A stretch of 10,361 nt of DNA from JBOFDK01 sp051650305. Lineage in GTDB: Bacteria > Bacillota > Clostridia > Lachnospirales > Cellulosilyticaceae. The notes under the pieces are model-generated. The model was given only the letters and a program-made list of their open reading frames with translations, was not told the origin of the DNA and made no database searches. Location: the NCBI GenBank assembly GCA_051650305.1, contig JBOFIT010000121.1, positions 1 through 10,361 of the forward strand, given 5' to 3'. Shown here in pieces: positions 1-7,130 of this stretch (positions within the stretch are counted from its first letter, which is position 1; each line of letters starts with the position of its first letter). Both the position numbers and the translations under genes were made by a program.

Positions 1-30
1 TATATGCATAAAAATCTAACGACAGGAGAA

Positions 31-39
31 TGGTATAGT
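31..39 (+). promoter_or_regulatory. possible extended -10 promoter of the ykuS-like gene
   Basis: TG-G-TATAGT is an extended -10 element with TATAGT at 34-39, placed 28 bases before the ATG. No convincing -35 hexamer is seen 16-18 bases upstream, so this rests on the extended -10 alone. An upstream promoter outside the window is equally possible. Confidence 0.3.
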
Positions 40-66
40 AAGAATATAAAATGAAGGTGGCATGAA

Positions 67-366
67 ATGATCATAGCAATTGAGAAAAATTTGGAGCATA
101 TTAAAGATTATATACAACAGCAGACAGACTATGAAGTGCATACTATAGGGGCGTATGATGGGGCGGTAGATGTCGTCATCTATGCTAAGCAGTATACGAG
201 TAATGATTTTAGTCAGTATCAATATGAAAGCATACAAGATGCATTAGAACAACATACCGATATTTCAAAAGGAACGCTGATGATTAATGCACAACAGAAA
301 ACGCCAGTACAAGTGTTAGAAAGTATCAAAGTACAAATAGAACATCAAAAAAGTGACGGTTATTAA
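67..366 (+). CDS. small YkuS/UPF0180-like protein of unknown function
   Basis: A 99-residue soluble protein with no signal peptide or membrane segment. The layout resembles the YkuS/UPF0180 family: an N-terminal IAIEKNL segment, a short helix, a YEVHTIG strand, a VDVVIY strand and a late GTLMINAQQKTPVQVLESI segment (about residues 69-87) that fits the family's 'VINA-G-T--EV' end. These proteins are usually about 80-100 residues, and no biochemical function is established for them. The start is set by AAGGTGG at 54-60, six bases before the ATG. An ATG five bases earlier opens a two-codon frame and is not the start. The stop codon lies inside the terminator hairpin at 348-379. Family assignment is by recalled pattern, so moderate confidence; that it is a real gene is near certain. 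Confidence 0.7.
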   Translation: MIIAIEKNLEHIKDYIQQQTDYEVHTIGAYDGAVDVVIYAKQYTSNDFSQYQYESIQDALEQHTDISKGTLMINAQQKTPVQVLESIKVQIEHQKSDGY

Positions 367-379
367 ACCGTCACTTTTT
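348..379. terminator. bidirectional terminator between ykuS-like gene and thiT
   Basis: A perfect 14-bp inverted repeat (348-361 against 366-379, loop ATTA) has A-runs on the left and T-runs on the right. Either strand therefore gives a hairpin followed by U residues. It lies between two convergent genes and contains the TAA stop of the upstream one, so it probably ends both transcripts. Confidence 0.85.
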
Positions 380-386
380 AAATTTC

Positions 387-1058
387 TTATTTTTGCATCA
401 TTACTTTAAGTGTTTTATAAACAGGTGTTTTAATAAGAATAATGCCTATTATAAGTGTGATGATAAGTTCTACACCTAGGAAACCAGCATTATAGCCCAT
501 AGCATATACCCAAGGATTCATACCTTCTGGTGCATATTCACCGAAGTAAATAGCACCTGATAGAACGTGCATAAAGAAGCGTCCCACCATTGCTAGGGAT
601 GTTCCTAAGATAAAACGAAGTTCAAGTGATTTCATTTTAGATGGGATAATACCTGCAAGACCTAGGAAAGCAAATGCAAGTGGATAGTCTAAGATGATAG
701 AAACCCAGTGTGCAGCATAAGCGTCTTGGAAGAACTGTAAGAATCCATAAGCAAGGCCGGCAATAAGACCAGCAGTTGGACCAGCTACGAAAGCAAAGAA
801 GATAATAGGTACCATACTAGCAAGGGTCACAGAACCACCTTGTGGCATAGAGAAAAGTTTTATATAAGATAATACGAAAGAAAGTGCTACACACATACCA
901 CCAAGTGCAAGCATTTTTGTACTGAGGGGTTTAGTCACTTCTTTATTAGCTTTTATTTGCTTCGCTACAATAATAATGATCACAGCTAAGACAAAAGCAG
1001 CTAATGTCCCCCAGATTTGGATAGGTGTTTCTTGAATCTGTAAAATAAATTCATTCAT
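387..1058 (-). CDS. thiT: ECF-type thiamine transporter substrate-binding subunit ThiT
   Basis: This is a 223-residue integral membrane protein, the S-component that binds thiamine for an energy-coupling-factor transporter. Family signatures are present: IKLFSMPQGGSVTLASMVPI (about 66-85), the glycine-rich membrane segment GLIAGLAYGFLQF, the ILDYPLAFAFLGLAG helix, and the C-terminal HVLSGAIYFGEYAP plus NPWVYAMGYN stretch. H164, W183, Y189 and N190 lie where known ThiT proteins contact thiamine. An extra hydrophobic segment at about 12-35 precedes the usual six-helix core. The start at 1058 is chosen over an upstream in-frame ATG because AAGGAGG (1067-1073) sits eight bases before it. The EcfA/EcfT energising subunits are not in the window, as is normal for group II ECF systems. 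Control is by the TPP riboswitch upstream, which supports thiamine as substrate. Confidence 0.95.
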   Translation of the reverse strand: MNEFILQIQETPIQIWGTLAAFVLAVIIIIVAKQIKANKEVTKPLSTKMLALGGMCVALSFVLSYIKLFSMPQGGSVTLASMVPIIFFAFVAGPTAGLIAGLAYGFLQFFQDAYAAHWVSIILDYPLAFAFLGLAGIIPSKMKSLELRFILGTSLAMVGRFFMHVLSGAIYFGEYAPEGMNPWVYAMGYNAGFLGVELIITLIIGIILIKTPVYKTLKVMMQK

Positions 1059-1140
1059 TGGTAAATCCTCCTTATAAATATGTAGTGTCAAGTAATATAA
1101 GCAGGAAGCAAGAAAGTAAAACTTTCTAAAAGGTTAATAT

Positions 1141-1168
1141 AAAAAAGTGCACCACGAATGTGGTGCAC
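1141..1168 (-). terminator. riboswitch expression-platform terminator
   Basis: On the minus strand a perfect 9-bp stem (GTGCACCAC/GTGGTGCAC, 1147-1168, loop ATTC) is followed directly by six T residues (1141-1146). It lies just after the TPP aptamer and about 70 bases before the thiT ribosome binding site. It is therefore the likely off-state terminator formed when TPP is bound. Confidence 0.9.
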
Positions 1169-1189
1169 CTAAGCACATGATTAGTCACA

Positions 1190-1280
1190 CTCGCTTCCCT
1201 GCAGCAGCATTATCTGTGAACAGGTTTTAAGGGTCTGTACGAAAATGTACACTCTCAGCCGCATTGGCTCCCCCAGCATT
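1190..1280 (-). promoter_or_regulatory. TPP riboswitch (THI element) controlling thiT
   Basis: The conserved aptamer landmarks occur in order on the minus strand: GCTGGGGGAGCC, GGCTGAGAG, a small P3 hairpin (TGTAC/GTACA), GACCCTT, ACCTG, a CTG-TTCA-CAG hairpin, GATAATGC and GCAGGGAAGC. These match the thiamine pyrophosphate element. A terminator follows, so TPP binding is expected to stop transcription before thiT. The aptamer begins about 15 bases after the predicted transcription start. Exact ends are approximate. Confidence 0.95.
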
Positions 1281-1299
1281 TATATACTTGATTAGTTAA

Positions 1300-1328
1300 A
1301 TCATAGTATATAAAGTTTAAAATGTCAA
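1300..1328 (-). promoter_or_regulatory. sigma-A promoter of thiT
   Basis: On the minus strand a perfect TTGACA (1328-1323) is followed by a 17-base spacer and TATGAT (1305-1300). Transcription would start near 1293, just before the TPP aptamer. Hexamers, spacing and context agree. Confidence 0.8.
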
Positions 1329-1390
1329 ATGGAGTAGATAGATATATACCAATTATTACTCAATAAATATAAATAAACAACAATACAAGT

Positions 1391-1452
1391 GAAATATAAT
1401 TTTATAATTTATATTTCATATTTTATATGGTAAAATATAATTTCATAATTTA
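1391..1452. repeat. pair of 20-bp AT-rich direct repeats upstream of the HxlR gene
   Basis: The 20 bases at 1392-1411 recur at 1433-1452 with a single difference (T to C). Starts are 41 bases apart, close to four helical turns. The first copy also belongs to a 9-bp inverted repeat, GAAATATAA/TTATATTTC (1391-1399 and 1409-1417). The stretch 1329-1598 otherwise holds no gene or clear promoter. Such pairs can be operators for the adjacent regulator, but the extreme AT content makes chance similarity plausible. Confidence 0.45.
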
Positions 1453-1598
1453 ACAATATAGACTTTGGATAAAAAATAAACATATGTATTTATAAAATAA
1501 ACGAAATATTAAAACTAATACACTTAATTAGAGAGTCTATATAAATATGTAATGTTTGTTAAGAAGAATGAGTAATAATATTATAAAATAATATAAAA

Positions 1599-1967
1599 AT
1601 GTTAGGATGTGATTTTTTGCCAGATGATAGAACTAATAAAGTAAGTTGTAGTCAGTATAGATGTGAAATTGAAATTACACTTGAAGTTATAGGTGGTAAA
1701 TGGAAGTCGCTTATATTATGGAATTTAGGAATACATAAAGTTATTCGCTATAATGAATTTAGAAACATTATACCGGATATAAGTCAAAAAATGTTAACTC
1801 AACAACTTAGATTTTTAGAAAAAAATCTTCTTGTAACTAGAAAGGTCTATAATCAAGTACCGCCAATGGTTGAATATTCCCTTACTGATTTAGGTGAGAG
1901 ATTATTGCCGATATTAAAGCAAATGGATGTTTGGGGAAAAAATTTTGTAGATACGTTTTCTAAATAA
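1599..1967 (+). CDS. HxlR-family winged-helix transcriptional regulator
   Basis: A 122-residue DNA-binding protein of the HxlR family. The signature CEIEITLEVIGGKWKSLIL (22-40) is followed by the recognition region RYNEFRNIIPDISQKMLTQQLRFLEKNLLVTRKVY (about 50-84) and the wing/C-terminal part EYSLTDLGERLLPILKQMDVWG. Members act as dimers, and several use an N-terminal cysteine to sense disulfide stress, quinones or aldehydes. C22 is at the usual position; C4 and C17 are additional. The ATG has no clear ribosome binding site. A TTG at 1617 with AGG about ten bases upstream is an alternative start that leaves the domain intact. It converges on the alcohol dehydrogenase gene, which is a plausible but unproven target. 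The family call is firm; the ligand is unknown. Confidence 0.92.
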   Translation: MLGCDFLPDDRTNKVSCSQYRCEIEITLEVIGGKWKSLILWNLGIHKVIRYNEFRNIIPDISQKMLTQQLRFLEKNLLVTRKVYNQVPPMVEYSLTDLGERLLPILKQMDVWGKNFVDTFSK

Positions 1968-1970
1968 ATT

Positions 1971-2016
1971 AAGAGAGTATGGCCTCAACTAAAGTCGGTT
2001 TAGGCATACTCTCTTT
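1971..2016. terminator. hairpin between the convergent regulator and dehydrogenase genes
   Basis: AAGAGAGTATG (1971-1981) pairs with CATACTCTCTT (2005-2015). The stem extends by CCT/AGG past one bulged G, and AAC/GTT can add to the loop-side helix. Only three T residues follow on the plus strand, and the minus strand has a mixed A/T tail. It is therefore a weak-looking bidirectional terminator, but placement between two converging stop codons supports the role. Confidence 0.7.
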
Positions 2017-2040
2017 GTGAATAAATCTTAAATTGTAAGA

Positions 2041-3207
2041 TTAAAAGTTTACATCAGTACCATAGTAAACGGCTTTGAATAAATTTTCCATTTCTTCTAC
2101 TGATATTTCTCTTGGATTTGTACCAGTACATGGATCTGATACTGCTGTTTGAGCTATAGACTGTAAATTTTCATTAAATAATTCCTCAGATACTCCGAAT
2201 TCTTTTAGTGAATTAGCCATGTTCATTTCTTTTCTAAATTCTTTTACAAGATTAACTAATGAAGTAATTAATTCATCTTCTGTATTTCCAATTAAACCTA
2301 ATCTTTTTGCAATATCCGCATAAGGTGTTTTTACTTTTGCTGCATTGAATTGAATGACAGCAGATAGGTAGATAGCATTTGCAAGGCCATGAGGTACGCC
2401 GAATATTTTTCCAGTTTTATGAGCCATTGAATGTACAATACCTAATATAGCATTTGAAAATGCCATTCCAGCTAAATTTTGTGCGATATGCATATTTTTT
2501 CTAGCTTGAGTTTCCCCGTTATAAGAATTAAGTAAATCATCATGAATCATTTCAATTGATTTTATTGCTAAAGCATCTGTTATTGGATTGCTAGCAGTAG
2601 ATACATAAGCTTCTATGGCATGAGTTAACGCATCCATACCAGTATTAGCTACTAATGTTTTAGACATAGATTGAACTAAATTAGTATCTACAATTGCTAT
2701 ATCTGGAGTTATATTATAGTCTGCAATTGGATATTTTATGTTGGTTTCATTATCTGTAATTACAGAGAATGAAGTTACTTCTGTAGCAGTTCCACTTGTT
2801 GTTGATATTGCTATAAAGCGAGCTTTTTGTCTAAGTGTAGGTAAATTGAAAGGTTTTGCAGCCTCTTCAAAAGTGAAATTAGGGTGTTCATAGAAAATCC
2901 ACATAGCTTTTGCAGCATCTATTGGTGAACCACCGCCAATGGCAATAATTAAATCGGGTTCAAATGCATGCATCATCTCTACACCCTTTTTAACAGTATC
3001 AATTGAAGGATCATTTTCCACACCAGATAAAATTTGTGTTTCTATATTTGATAGTGATAGATTTTCTTGGATTTTAGCAATTGTACCATCTTTAATTAAT
3101 CTATCAGAACCCATAACAAGTAGTGCTTTTTTTCCAGTTATATTTTTTAAAGCATCTATTGCGTTATCACCAAAGTATACATCTCTAGGTATTGTAAATC
3201 TATTCAT
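2041..3207 (-). CDS. iron-containing (group III) alcohol dehydrogenase, butanol dehydrogenase type
   Basis: A 388-residue cytoplasmic NAD(P)-dependent oxidoreductase that interconverts aldehydes and primary alcohols. The nucleotide-binding loop GGGSPIDAAK is at 91-100. Metal ligands D192, H196, H259 and H273 lie in GMDALTHAIEAY, HSMAHKTG and VPHGLAN, at the same mutual spacing as in lactaldehyde reductase FucO. The C-terminal DPCTGTNPRE and VYYGTDVNF segments are typical of clostridial butanol/ethanol dehydrogenases and the ADH half of AdhE. Length is normal. The start at 3207 is chosen over an in-frame ATG 54 bases upstream because AGAGG (3217-3221) sits nine bases before it. Substrate and NADH or NADPH preference cannot be read. 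Neighbours are a convergent HxlR regulator and the divergent proS leader; its own leader contains a terminator-like hairpin. Confidence 0.93.
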   Translation of the reverse strand: MNRFTIPRDVYFGDNAIDALKNITGKKALLVMGSDRLIKDGTIAKIQENLSLSNIETQILSGVENDPSIDTVKKGVEMMHAFEPDLIIAIGGGSPIDAAKAMWIFYEHPNFTFEEAAKPFNLPTLRQKARFIAISTTSGTATEVTSFSVITDNETNIKYPIADYNITPDIAIVDTNLVQSMSKTLVANTGMDALTHAIEAYVSTASNPITDALAIKSIEMIHDDLLNSYNGETQARKNMHIAQNLAGMAFSNAILGIVHSMAHKTGKIFGVPHGLANAIYLSAVIQFNAAKVKTPYADIAKRLGLIGNTEDELITSLVNLVKEFRKEMNMANSLKEFGVSEELFNENLQSIAQTAVSDPCTGTNPREISVEEMENLFKAVYYGTDVNF

Positions 3208-3273
3208 AGGTATTATCCTCTTTTCATCGTATTTGTGTAGATTACATTTGTTAGTATACATAGCCTATAGGTT

Positions 3274-3300
3274 AAAAAAAAGAAGGCACTTTTTGGTGCC
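3274..3300 (-). terminator. terminator hairpin in the alcohol dehydrogenase leader
   Basis: On the minus strand GGCAC-CAAAAA-GTGCC (3300-3285) is followed by a T-rich tract with eight consecutive T (3281-3274 region), interrupted earlier by one C. It lies about 65 bases before the dehydrogenase start and downstream of its best promoter candidate. It is not at the end of any minus-strand gene, so it looks like a leader attenuator. Confidence 0.65.
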
Positions 3301-3343
3301 CCACATACCAAAAGGTAGTAATTAAGTAATTGCAATGATATTT

Positions 3344-3372
3344 ATTATAGGAAAATACAAAAAAAATTTTAA
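3344..3372 (-). promoter_or_regulatory. probable promoter of the alcohol dehydrogenase gene
   Basis: On the minus strand TTAAAA (3372-3367), a 17-base spacer and a perfect TATAAT (3349-3344) are present. Transcription would start near 3337. A palindromic AATTA-CT-TAATT (3320-3331) lies just after the predicted start and could bind a regulator. The -35 is only a partial match. Confidence 0.45.
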
Positions 3373-3390
3373 AGATTTTGTAAGGCTATC

Positions 3391-3420
3391 TTGACAATAA
3401 CCATGTGGACTAGATAAAAT
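3391..3420 (+). promoter_or_regulatory. sigma-A promoter of the proS T-box leader
   Basis: A perfect TTGACA (3391-3396), an 18-base spacer and TAAAAT (3415-3420) predict a start near 3427. That is just upstream of T-box stem I. It is back-to-back with the dehydrogenase promoter. Confidence 0.75.
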
Positions 3421-3426
3421 ATAGAG

Positions 3427-3684
3427 AACAGTAAAATAAATAATGATAAAGCAATGATGAGACATCAATTAATAACCCTTTATCAGAGAGAGGATTCACC
3501 GGCTGAGAGATCCTTAAAGTGTAGTATTAATTGTCCTAGCTCGGAGCATTACGTGATAAAGCGTAGCGGGAACTCCCGATATAGAGTAAATGAGAGATTA
3601 TCAGCATTTCGTTTGATAATAACAAGGGTGGTACCACCGAATATGATATTTGGTCCCTATGCACATGTTGCATAGGGCTTTTTT
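3427..3684 (+). promoter_or_regulatory. T-box leader responding to uncharged proline tRNA
   Basis: The conserved T-box core AGGGTGGTACCACCG is at 3625-3639, followed by a terminator at 3655-3684. AGGG and ACC of the core can pair with GGTCCCT (3652-3658) as antiterminator, leaving the bulge TGGT to pair with the ACCA end of an uncharged tRNA. Stem I is recognisable: CAATTAATA pairs with TATTAATTG, CTTTA with TAAAG, and an apical GGAT/ATCC hairpin follows AGAGAG. The loop on the 3' side reads TCCTAG (3534-3539), giving specifier CCT (Pro) at 3535-3537 followed by the usual purine. Specifier and downstream gene agree. Confidence 0.93.
3655..3684 (+). terminator. T-box terminator upstream of proS
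   Basis: A perfect 9-bp stem CCCTATGCA/TGCATAGGG (3655-3663, 3669-3677) is followed by C and six T. Its 5' arm overlaps the antiterminator pairing partner, giving the expected mutually exclusive switch. Confidence 0.92.
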
Positions 3685-3765
3685 AATACAGAAAATCTTT
3701 GCAGCATGTACAGACTGTTAAAGAATAGAGTGCGCGGGCACAATAAAAGGAAAAGGAGCAAAACG

Positions 3766-5469
3766 ATGTTACTTAGCAAATTATTAGGCGAAAGAATCAA
3801 AGAAAAACCAGGTGACGCTACAAGCATTAGCCATATTTATCTTGTAAGAGGAGGATACGCTCGTCAGGTATCGAATGGTATTTATTCATTACTTATGCCA
3901 GCAAAGCGTATCACTACAAAGATTGAGAATATTATTCGTGAGGAAATGAACCGTATCGATGGTCAAGAGGTTATGTTCCCAGTTGTATTACCAGCTGACC
4001 TTTGGCAAGAATCAGGAAGATTCGAAGGTGTAGGCAATGAGCTTGTGCGTTTCAAAGACCGTACAGGAAAAGATATGGTACTTGGTATGACACATGAGGA
4101 AGCAGCAGTACATCTTGCACGTACAGAAGCAAAATCATACGCACAGTATCCATTTATGATTTACCAAATCCAAACAAAATTCCGTGACGAGCCTCGTGCA
4201 CGTGGTGGCCTTATCCGTGTAAAAGAATTCACAATGAAAGATGCATACTCTTTCCACACATCAAATGAAGATTTAGAAGTATACTACGATGAGTGTTTAC
4301 AAGCATACCACAACATCTTTGCAAAAGCAGGTGTACCAGAAGTTATCTGTGTAAAATCAGACACAGGTATGATGGGGGGAAAAGTAGCACACGAATTCAT
4401 GCTTCTTACAGATATCGGTGAAGATACAATCGTTGTATGTGATTCTTGTGACTACCGTTCAAACATGGAAGTTGCAGTATCAAAACTTGATAAGTACGAA
4501 GTAGCAGAAGAAGCGATGCAAGAAGTACACACGCCAGGTATCAAAGATATCGATTCACTTGCAGATTTCTTCAAAGTACCAACAAACCGTCTTCTTAAAG
4601 CATGTGTATTCGAAGTAGAAGGTAGAGAGCAACCACTTGTCGTATTCATCAGAGGTGACTTACAAGTAAATGAATCAAAGCTCTCAAAAGTAGTTCAAGC
4701 GAATGTGACTCCATTTACAAACTACGAAGCACTTGATTTAGCATTTGGTTTCATCGGTCCAGTAGGATTTGATGCAAAAGGTGCACAAATCGTATGGGAT
4801 GCATCATTAGAAGGAGAGACAAATCTTATCTGTGGTGCAAACAAAGATGACTACCACATGAGTGGCGTAAGTGTAGTTCGTGACTTAGATGCTAAAGATT
4901 TTATCGATGTAGCAGAAGTAAACGAAGGCCATGAATGTCCACACTGCCAAGGTAAGCTTCAATTCAAACGTGGTGTAGAAGTAGGTAATATCTTCCAACT
5001 TGGTACAAAATACACAGAGAGCATGAAGATGACATACACAGACAACGATGGTAAGTCAAAAACACCTATTATGGGATGCTACGGTATCGGGGTAGGTAGA
5101 CTTCTAGCTTGTATCATTGAGTCTCATCATGATGATTACGGCCCAATCTGGCCATATGCAGTAGCACCATGGCAAGTACACATTACTACATTAAATAGTA
5201 AGAAAGTAGATATGGGTGCAGTAGGCCATGAAATCTACAACAACCTTAAGTCAAAATACGAAGTCATCTTAGATGATAGAGATATGGGTGCTGGAGCTAA
5301 GTTTGCAGATGCAGATTTACTAGGTGTGCCAATCCGTATCGTCGTAGGGGAGAGAAACTTCCAAAATGGTGAAGTAGAGATCATGACACGTGATAAATCA
5401 ATTAAAGAACTTGTAAAAATCGAAAATATCGAAGAAGCAATTGCAGATATCGTGAATAAAATAAAATAG
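3766..5469 (+). CDS. proS: prolyl-tRNA synthetase, bacterial type with editing insertion
   Basis: This 567-residue cytoplasmic class II aminoacyl-tRNA synthetase charges tRNA-Pro with proline. Visible parts in order are: motif 1 around EVMFPVVLPADLW (68-80); the proline-binding THE loop (T109-E111); motif 2 FRDEPRARGGLIRVKEF (139-155); the editing insertion from about 225 to 405, with K278 at the position of the editing lysine of E. coli ProRS; motif 3 GCYGIGVGR (437-445); and a C-terminal anticodon-binding domain beginning near PWQVHITTL (468). CxxC pairs flank the insertion (C225/C228, C391/C394). The start is set by AAGGAG (3753-3758) seven bases before ATG 3766; an in-frame ATG 60 bases upstream is rejected. 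Length is normal. The T-box leader with a proline specifier makes expression respond to proline-tRNA charging. Confidence 0.98.
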   Translation: MLLSKLLGERIKEKPGDATSISHIYLVRGGYARQVSNGIYSLLMPAKRITTKIENIIREEMNRIDGQEVMFPVVLPADLWQESGRFEGVGNELVRFKDRTGKDMVLGMTHEEAAVHLARTEAKSYAQYPFMIYQIQTKFRDEPRARGGLIRVKEFTMKDAYSFHTSNEDLEVYYDECLQAYHNIFAKAGVPEVICVKSDTGMMGGKVAHEFMLLTDIGEDTIVVCDSCDYRSNMEVAVSKLDKYEVAEEAMQEVHTPGIKDIDSLADFFKVPTNRLLKACVFEVEGREQPLVVFIRGDLQVNESKLSKVVQANVTPFTNYEALDLAFGFIGPVGFDAKGAQIVWDASLEGETNLICGANKDDYHMSGVSVVRDLDAKDFIDVAEVNEGHECPHCQGKLQFKRGVEVGNIFQLGTKYTESMKMTYTDNDGKSKTPIMGCYGIGVGRLLACIIESHHDDYGPIWPYAVAPWQVHITTLNSKKVDMGAVGHEIYNNLKSKYEVILDDRDMGAGAKFADADLLGVPIRIVVGERNFQNGEVEIMTRDKSIKELVKIENIEEAIADIVNKIK

Positions 5470-5482
5470 TAAATACTAAAAG

Positions 5483-5524
5483 ACACAAAAGGTTAGCATA
5501 ATAAGAAAGCCTTTTGTGTTTTTT
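5483..5524 (+). terminator. proS terminator
   Basis: ACACAAAAGG (5483-5492) pairs perfectly with CCTTTTGTGT (5510-5519), followed by a T-run to 5524. It lies 14 bases after the proS stop. The cardiolipin synthase start is 32 bases further on with no strong promoter between, so that gene may depend on partial readthrough or a weak promoter. Confidence 0.9.
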
Positions 5525-5555
5525 AAAATCAATTTCAAAAGAGAGGAGGAAGAGC

Positions 5556-7103
5556 ATGGATAAAATGATTAAAAAACTTCTCAAATTTTTATTTAGTAGA
5601 ATGTTTATCGTGGGGATGCTAATTTTAATTCAATTGATGATTTTATTTCTAGCGATATGGACGTTGGGTGAATACTTTGTATACGCGTATATCGTATTTA
5701 TTGCCATTAGTTTATTGACGGTTTTATATATATTAAATAAGAAGGAAAACCCTTCGTATAAATTAGCATGGGTAATCCCTATATTACTTTTCCCTGTATT
5801 TGGTGGCCTCTTTTATGTATTTGTAGGTGGGGACAAAGCGGGCAAACGTTTCAGAAAAGAATGCAATGAAATTTTCGAAACAAGACGAACGACACTTTTT
5901 CAAGATGAAAAAGTGTACCTAGAAATTCAAGAAGAAAATAAAGCCATAGCTAATCAAGCTAAATACATCATGGATTATGCAGGCTACCCTATTTATAAGA
6001 ATACGACTACGACGTATTTAAGCCCTGGAGAAAAATTCTTTGAAGTACTTATAAAGGAAATGAAAGAAGCAAAGCATTTTATTTTTATGGAATACTTCAT
6101 TATAGAAGAAGGAAAGATGTGGGATACCCTTCTAAAAATTATGGAACAAAAAGTAAAAGAAGGTGTGGATGTAAGAGTCATCTATGATGATGCGGGGACG
6201 ATACAGACCTTACCTATAGGATATGCGGAGTATTTAAAAACAAAAGGTATCAAAGTAGGGGTATTTAATGAAATAAAAGCCCAACTTTCCTTAAAGTTTA
6301 ATAATAGAGACCATAGAAAAATAACAGTTATCGATGGTCACACAGGGTTTACCGGTGGTATTAATCTAGCAGATGAATATATCAATGAGATACAAAAATT
6401 CGGCCACTGGAAAGACACATCGCTGATGGTTAAAGGAGAAGCAGTAGCAAACCTCACCATTATGTTTTTACAAGCATGGGAATACATTACAAAGAAAAGA
6501 GAAAACACTAAGAAATTTATGCCTTACGCCCATCATCCAGAGGCTTTTGAGTCAGATGGCTATGTGCAACCTTATGGAGATAGCCCATTAGATGATGAAA
6601 CGGTAGGGGAGAATGTGTATTTAAATATGATCCATAAAGCGACGGACTATGTGTATATCAATACTCCCTATCTTATAGTAGATAACGAGCTAATGGTAGC
6701 CCTTACATTAGCAGCGAAGAGTGGTGTAGATGTACGTATCGTCACACCTCATATAGAAGATAAATGGTATGTGCATTTAGTTACCCGTGCATATTATCAG
6801 CAACTTATTGAAGCAGGTGTTAAGGTTTACGAATACACGCCAGGGTTTATTCATTCAAAAACTTTCGTAGCGGATGATGAGGTAGGGGTTGTAGGAACCA
6901 TTAATTTAGATTATCGAAGTCTGTATTTACACTTTGAGTGTGGCGTATGGTTGTATAAGACTAAATCAGTACTACAAATCAAAGAAGATTTCTTAGAAAC
7001 ACTGAAAATATGTATGCCTATCACCTTAGAGGAATGCCATAGAGTGAGATGGTATGTACGTTTTATAAGGTCTATATTAAGGGTATTTGCCCCACTTATG
7101 TAA
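5556..7103 (+). CDS. cls: cardiolipin synthase (phospholipase D superfamily)
   Basis: A 515-residue membrane-bound enzyme that joins two phosphatidylglycerol molecules to give cardiolipin and glycerol. The N-terminus has hydrophobic segments at about 15-35 and 40-60, then the PLDc_N segment NPSYKLAWVIPILLFPVFGG (65-84) with a third membrane span. Two HKD catalytic motifs follow: H253-x-K255-xxxx-D260 in HRKITVIDG and H433-x-K435-xxxx-D440 in HSKTFVADD, each continued by the expected glycine-rich or GTINLDYRS sequence. Length and architecture are those of bacterial Cls. The start at 5556 follows AGGAGG (5544-5549) by six bases; an upstream TTG in the same frame lies in the terminator and is rejected. 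A second PLD enzyme activity cannot be excluded, but the PLDc_N domain favours Cls. Confidence 0.95.
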   Translation: MDKMIKKLLKFLFSRMFIVGMLILIQLMILFLAIWTLGEYFVYAYIVFIAISLLTVLYILNKKENPSYKLAWVIPILLFPVFGGLFYVFVGGDKAGKRFRKECNEIFETRRTTLFQDEKVYLEIQEENKAIANQAKYIMDYAGYPIYKNTTTTYLSPGEKFFEVLIKEMKEAKHFIFMEYFIIEEGKMWDTLLKIMEQKVKEGVDVRVIYDDAGTIQTLPIGYAEYLKTKGIKVGVFNEIKAQLSLKFNNRDHRKITVIDGHTGFTGGINLADEYINEIQKFGHWKDTSLMVKGEAVANLTIMFLQAWEYITKKRENTKKFMPYAHHPEAFESDGYVQPYGDSPLDDETVGENVYLNMIHKATDYVYINTPYLIVDNELMVALTLAAKSGVDVRIVTPHIEDKWYVHLVTRAYYQQLIEAGVKVYEYTPGFIHSKTFVADDEVGVVGTINLDYRSLYLHFECGVWLYKTKSVLQIKEDFLETLKICMPITLEECHRVRWYVRFIRSILRVFAPLM

Positions 7104-7130
7104 ATTATTTAGTAATCTATATGGAAAATA

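Noticed and set aside
2939..3325. 128-codon plus-strand frame antisense to the dehydrogenase 5' end
   Set aside because: It is a shadow of the well-supported dehydrogenase gene with no family resemblance and no matching ribosome binding site.
3454..3675. 73-codon plus-strand reading frame upstream of proS
   Set aside because: It lies entirely within the T-box leader and its conserved RNA elements explain the sequence; no ribosome binding site or protein family signal.
3706..3765. 20-residue N-terminal extension of prolyl-tRNA synthetase
   Set aside because: The upstream ATG lacks a ribosome binding site, while ATG 3766 has AAGGAG at good spacing and gives the family's normal N-terminus.
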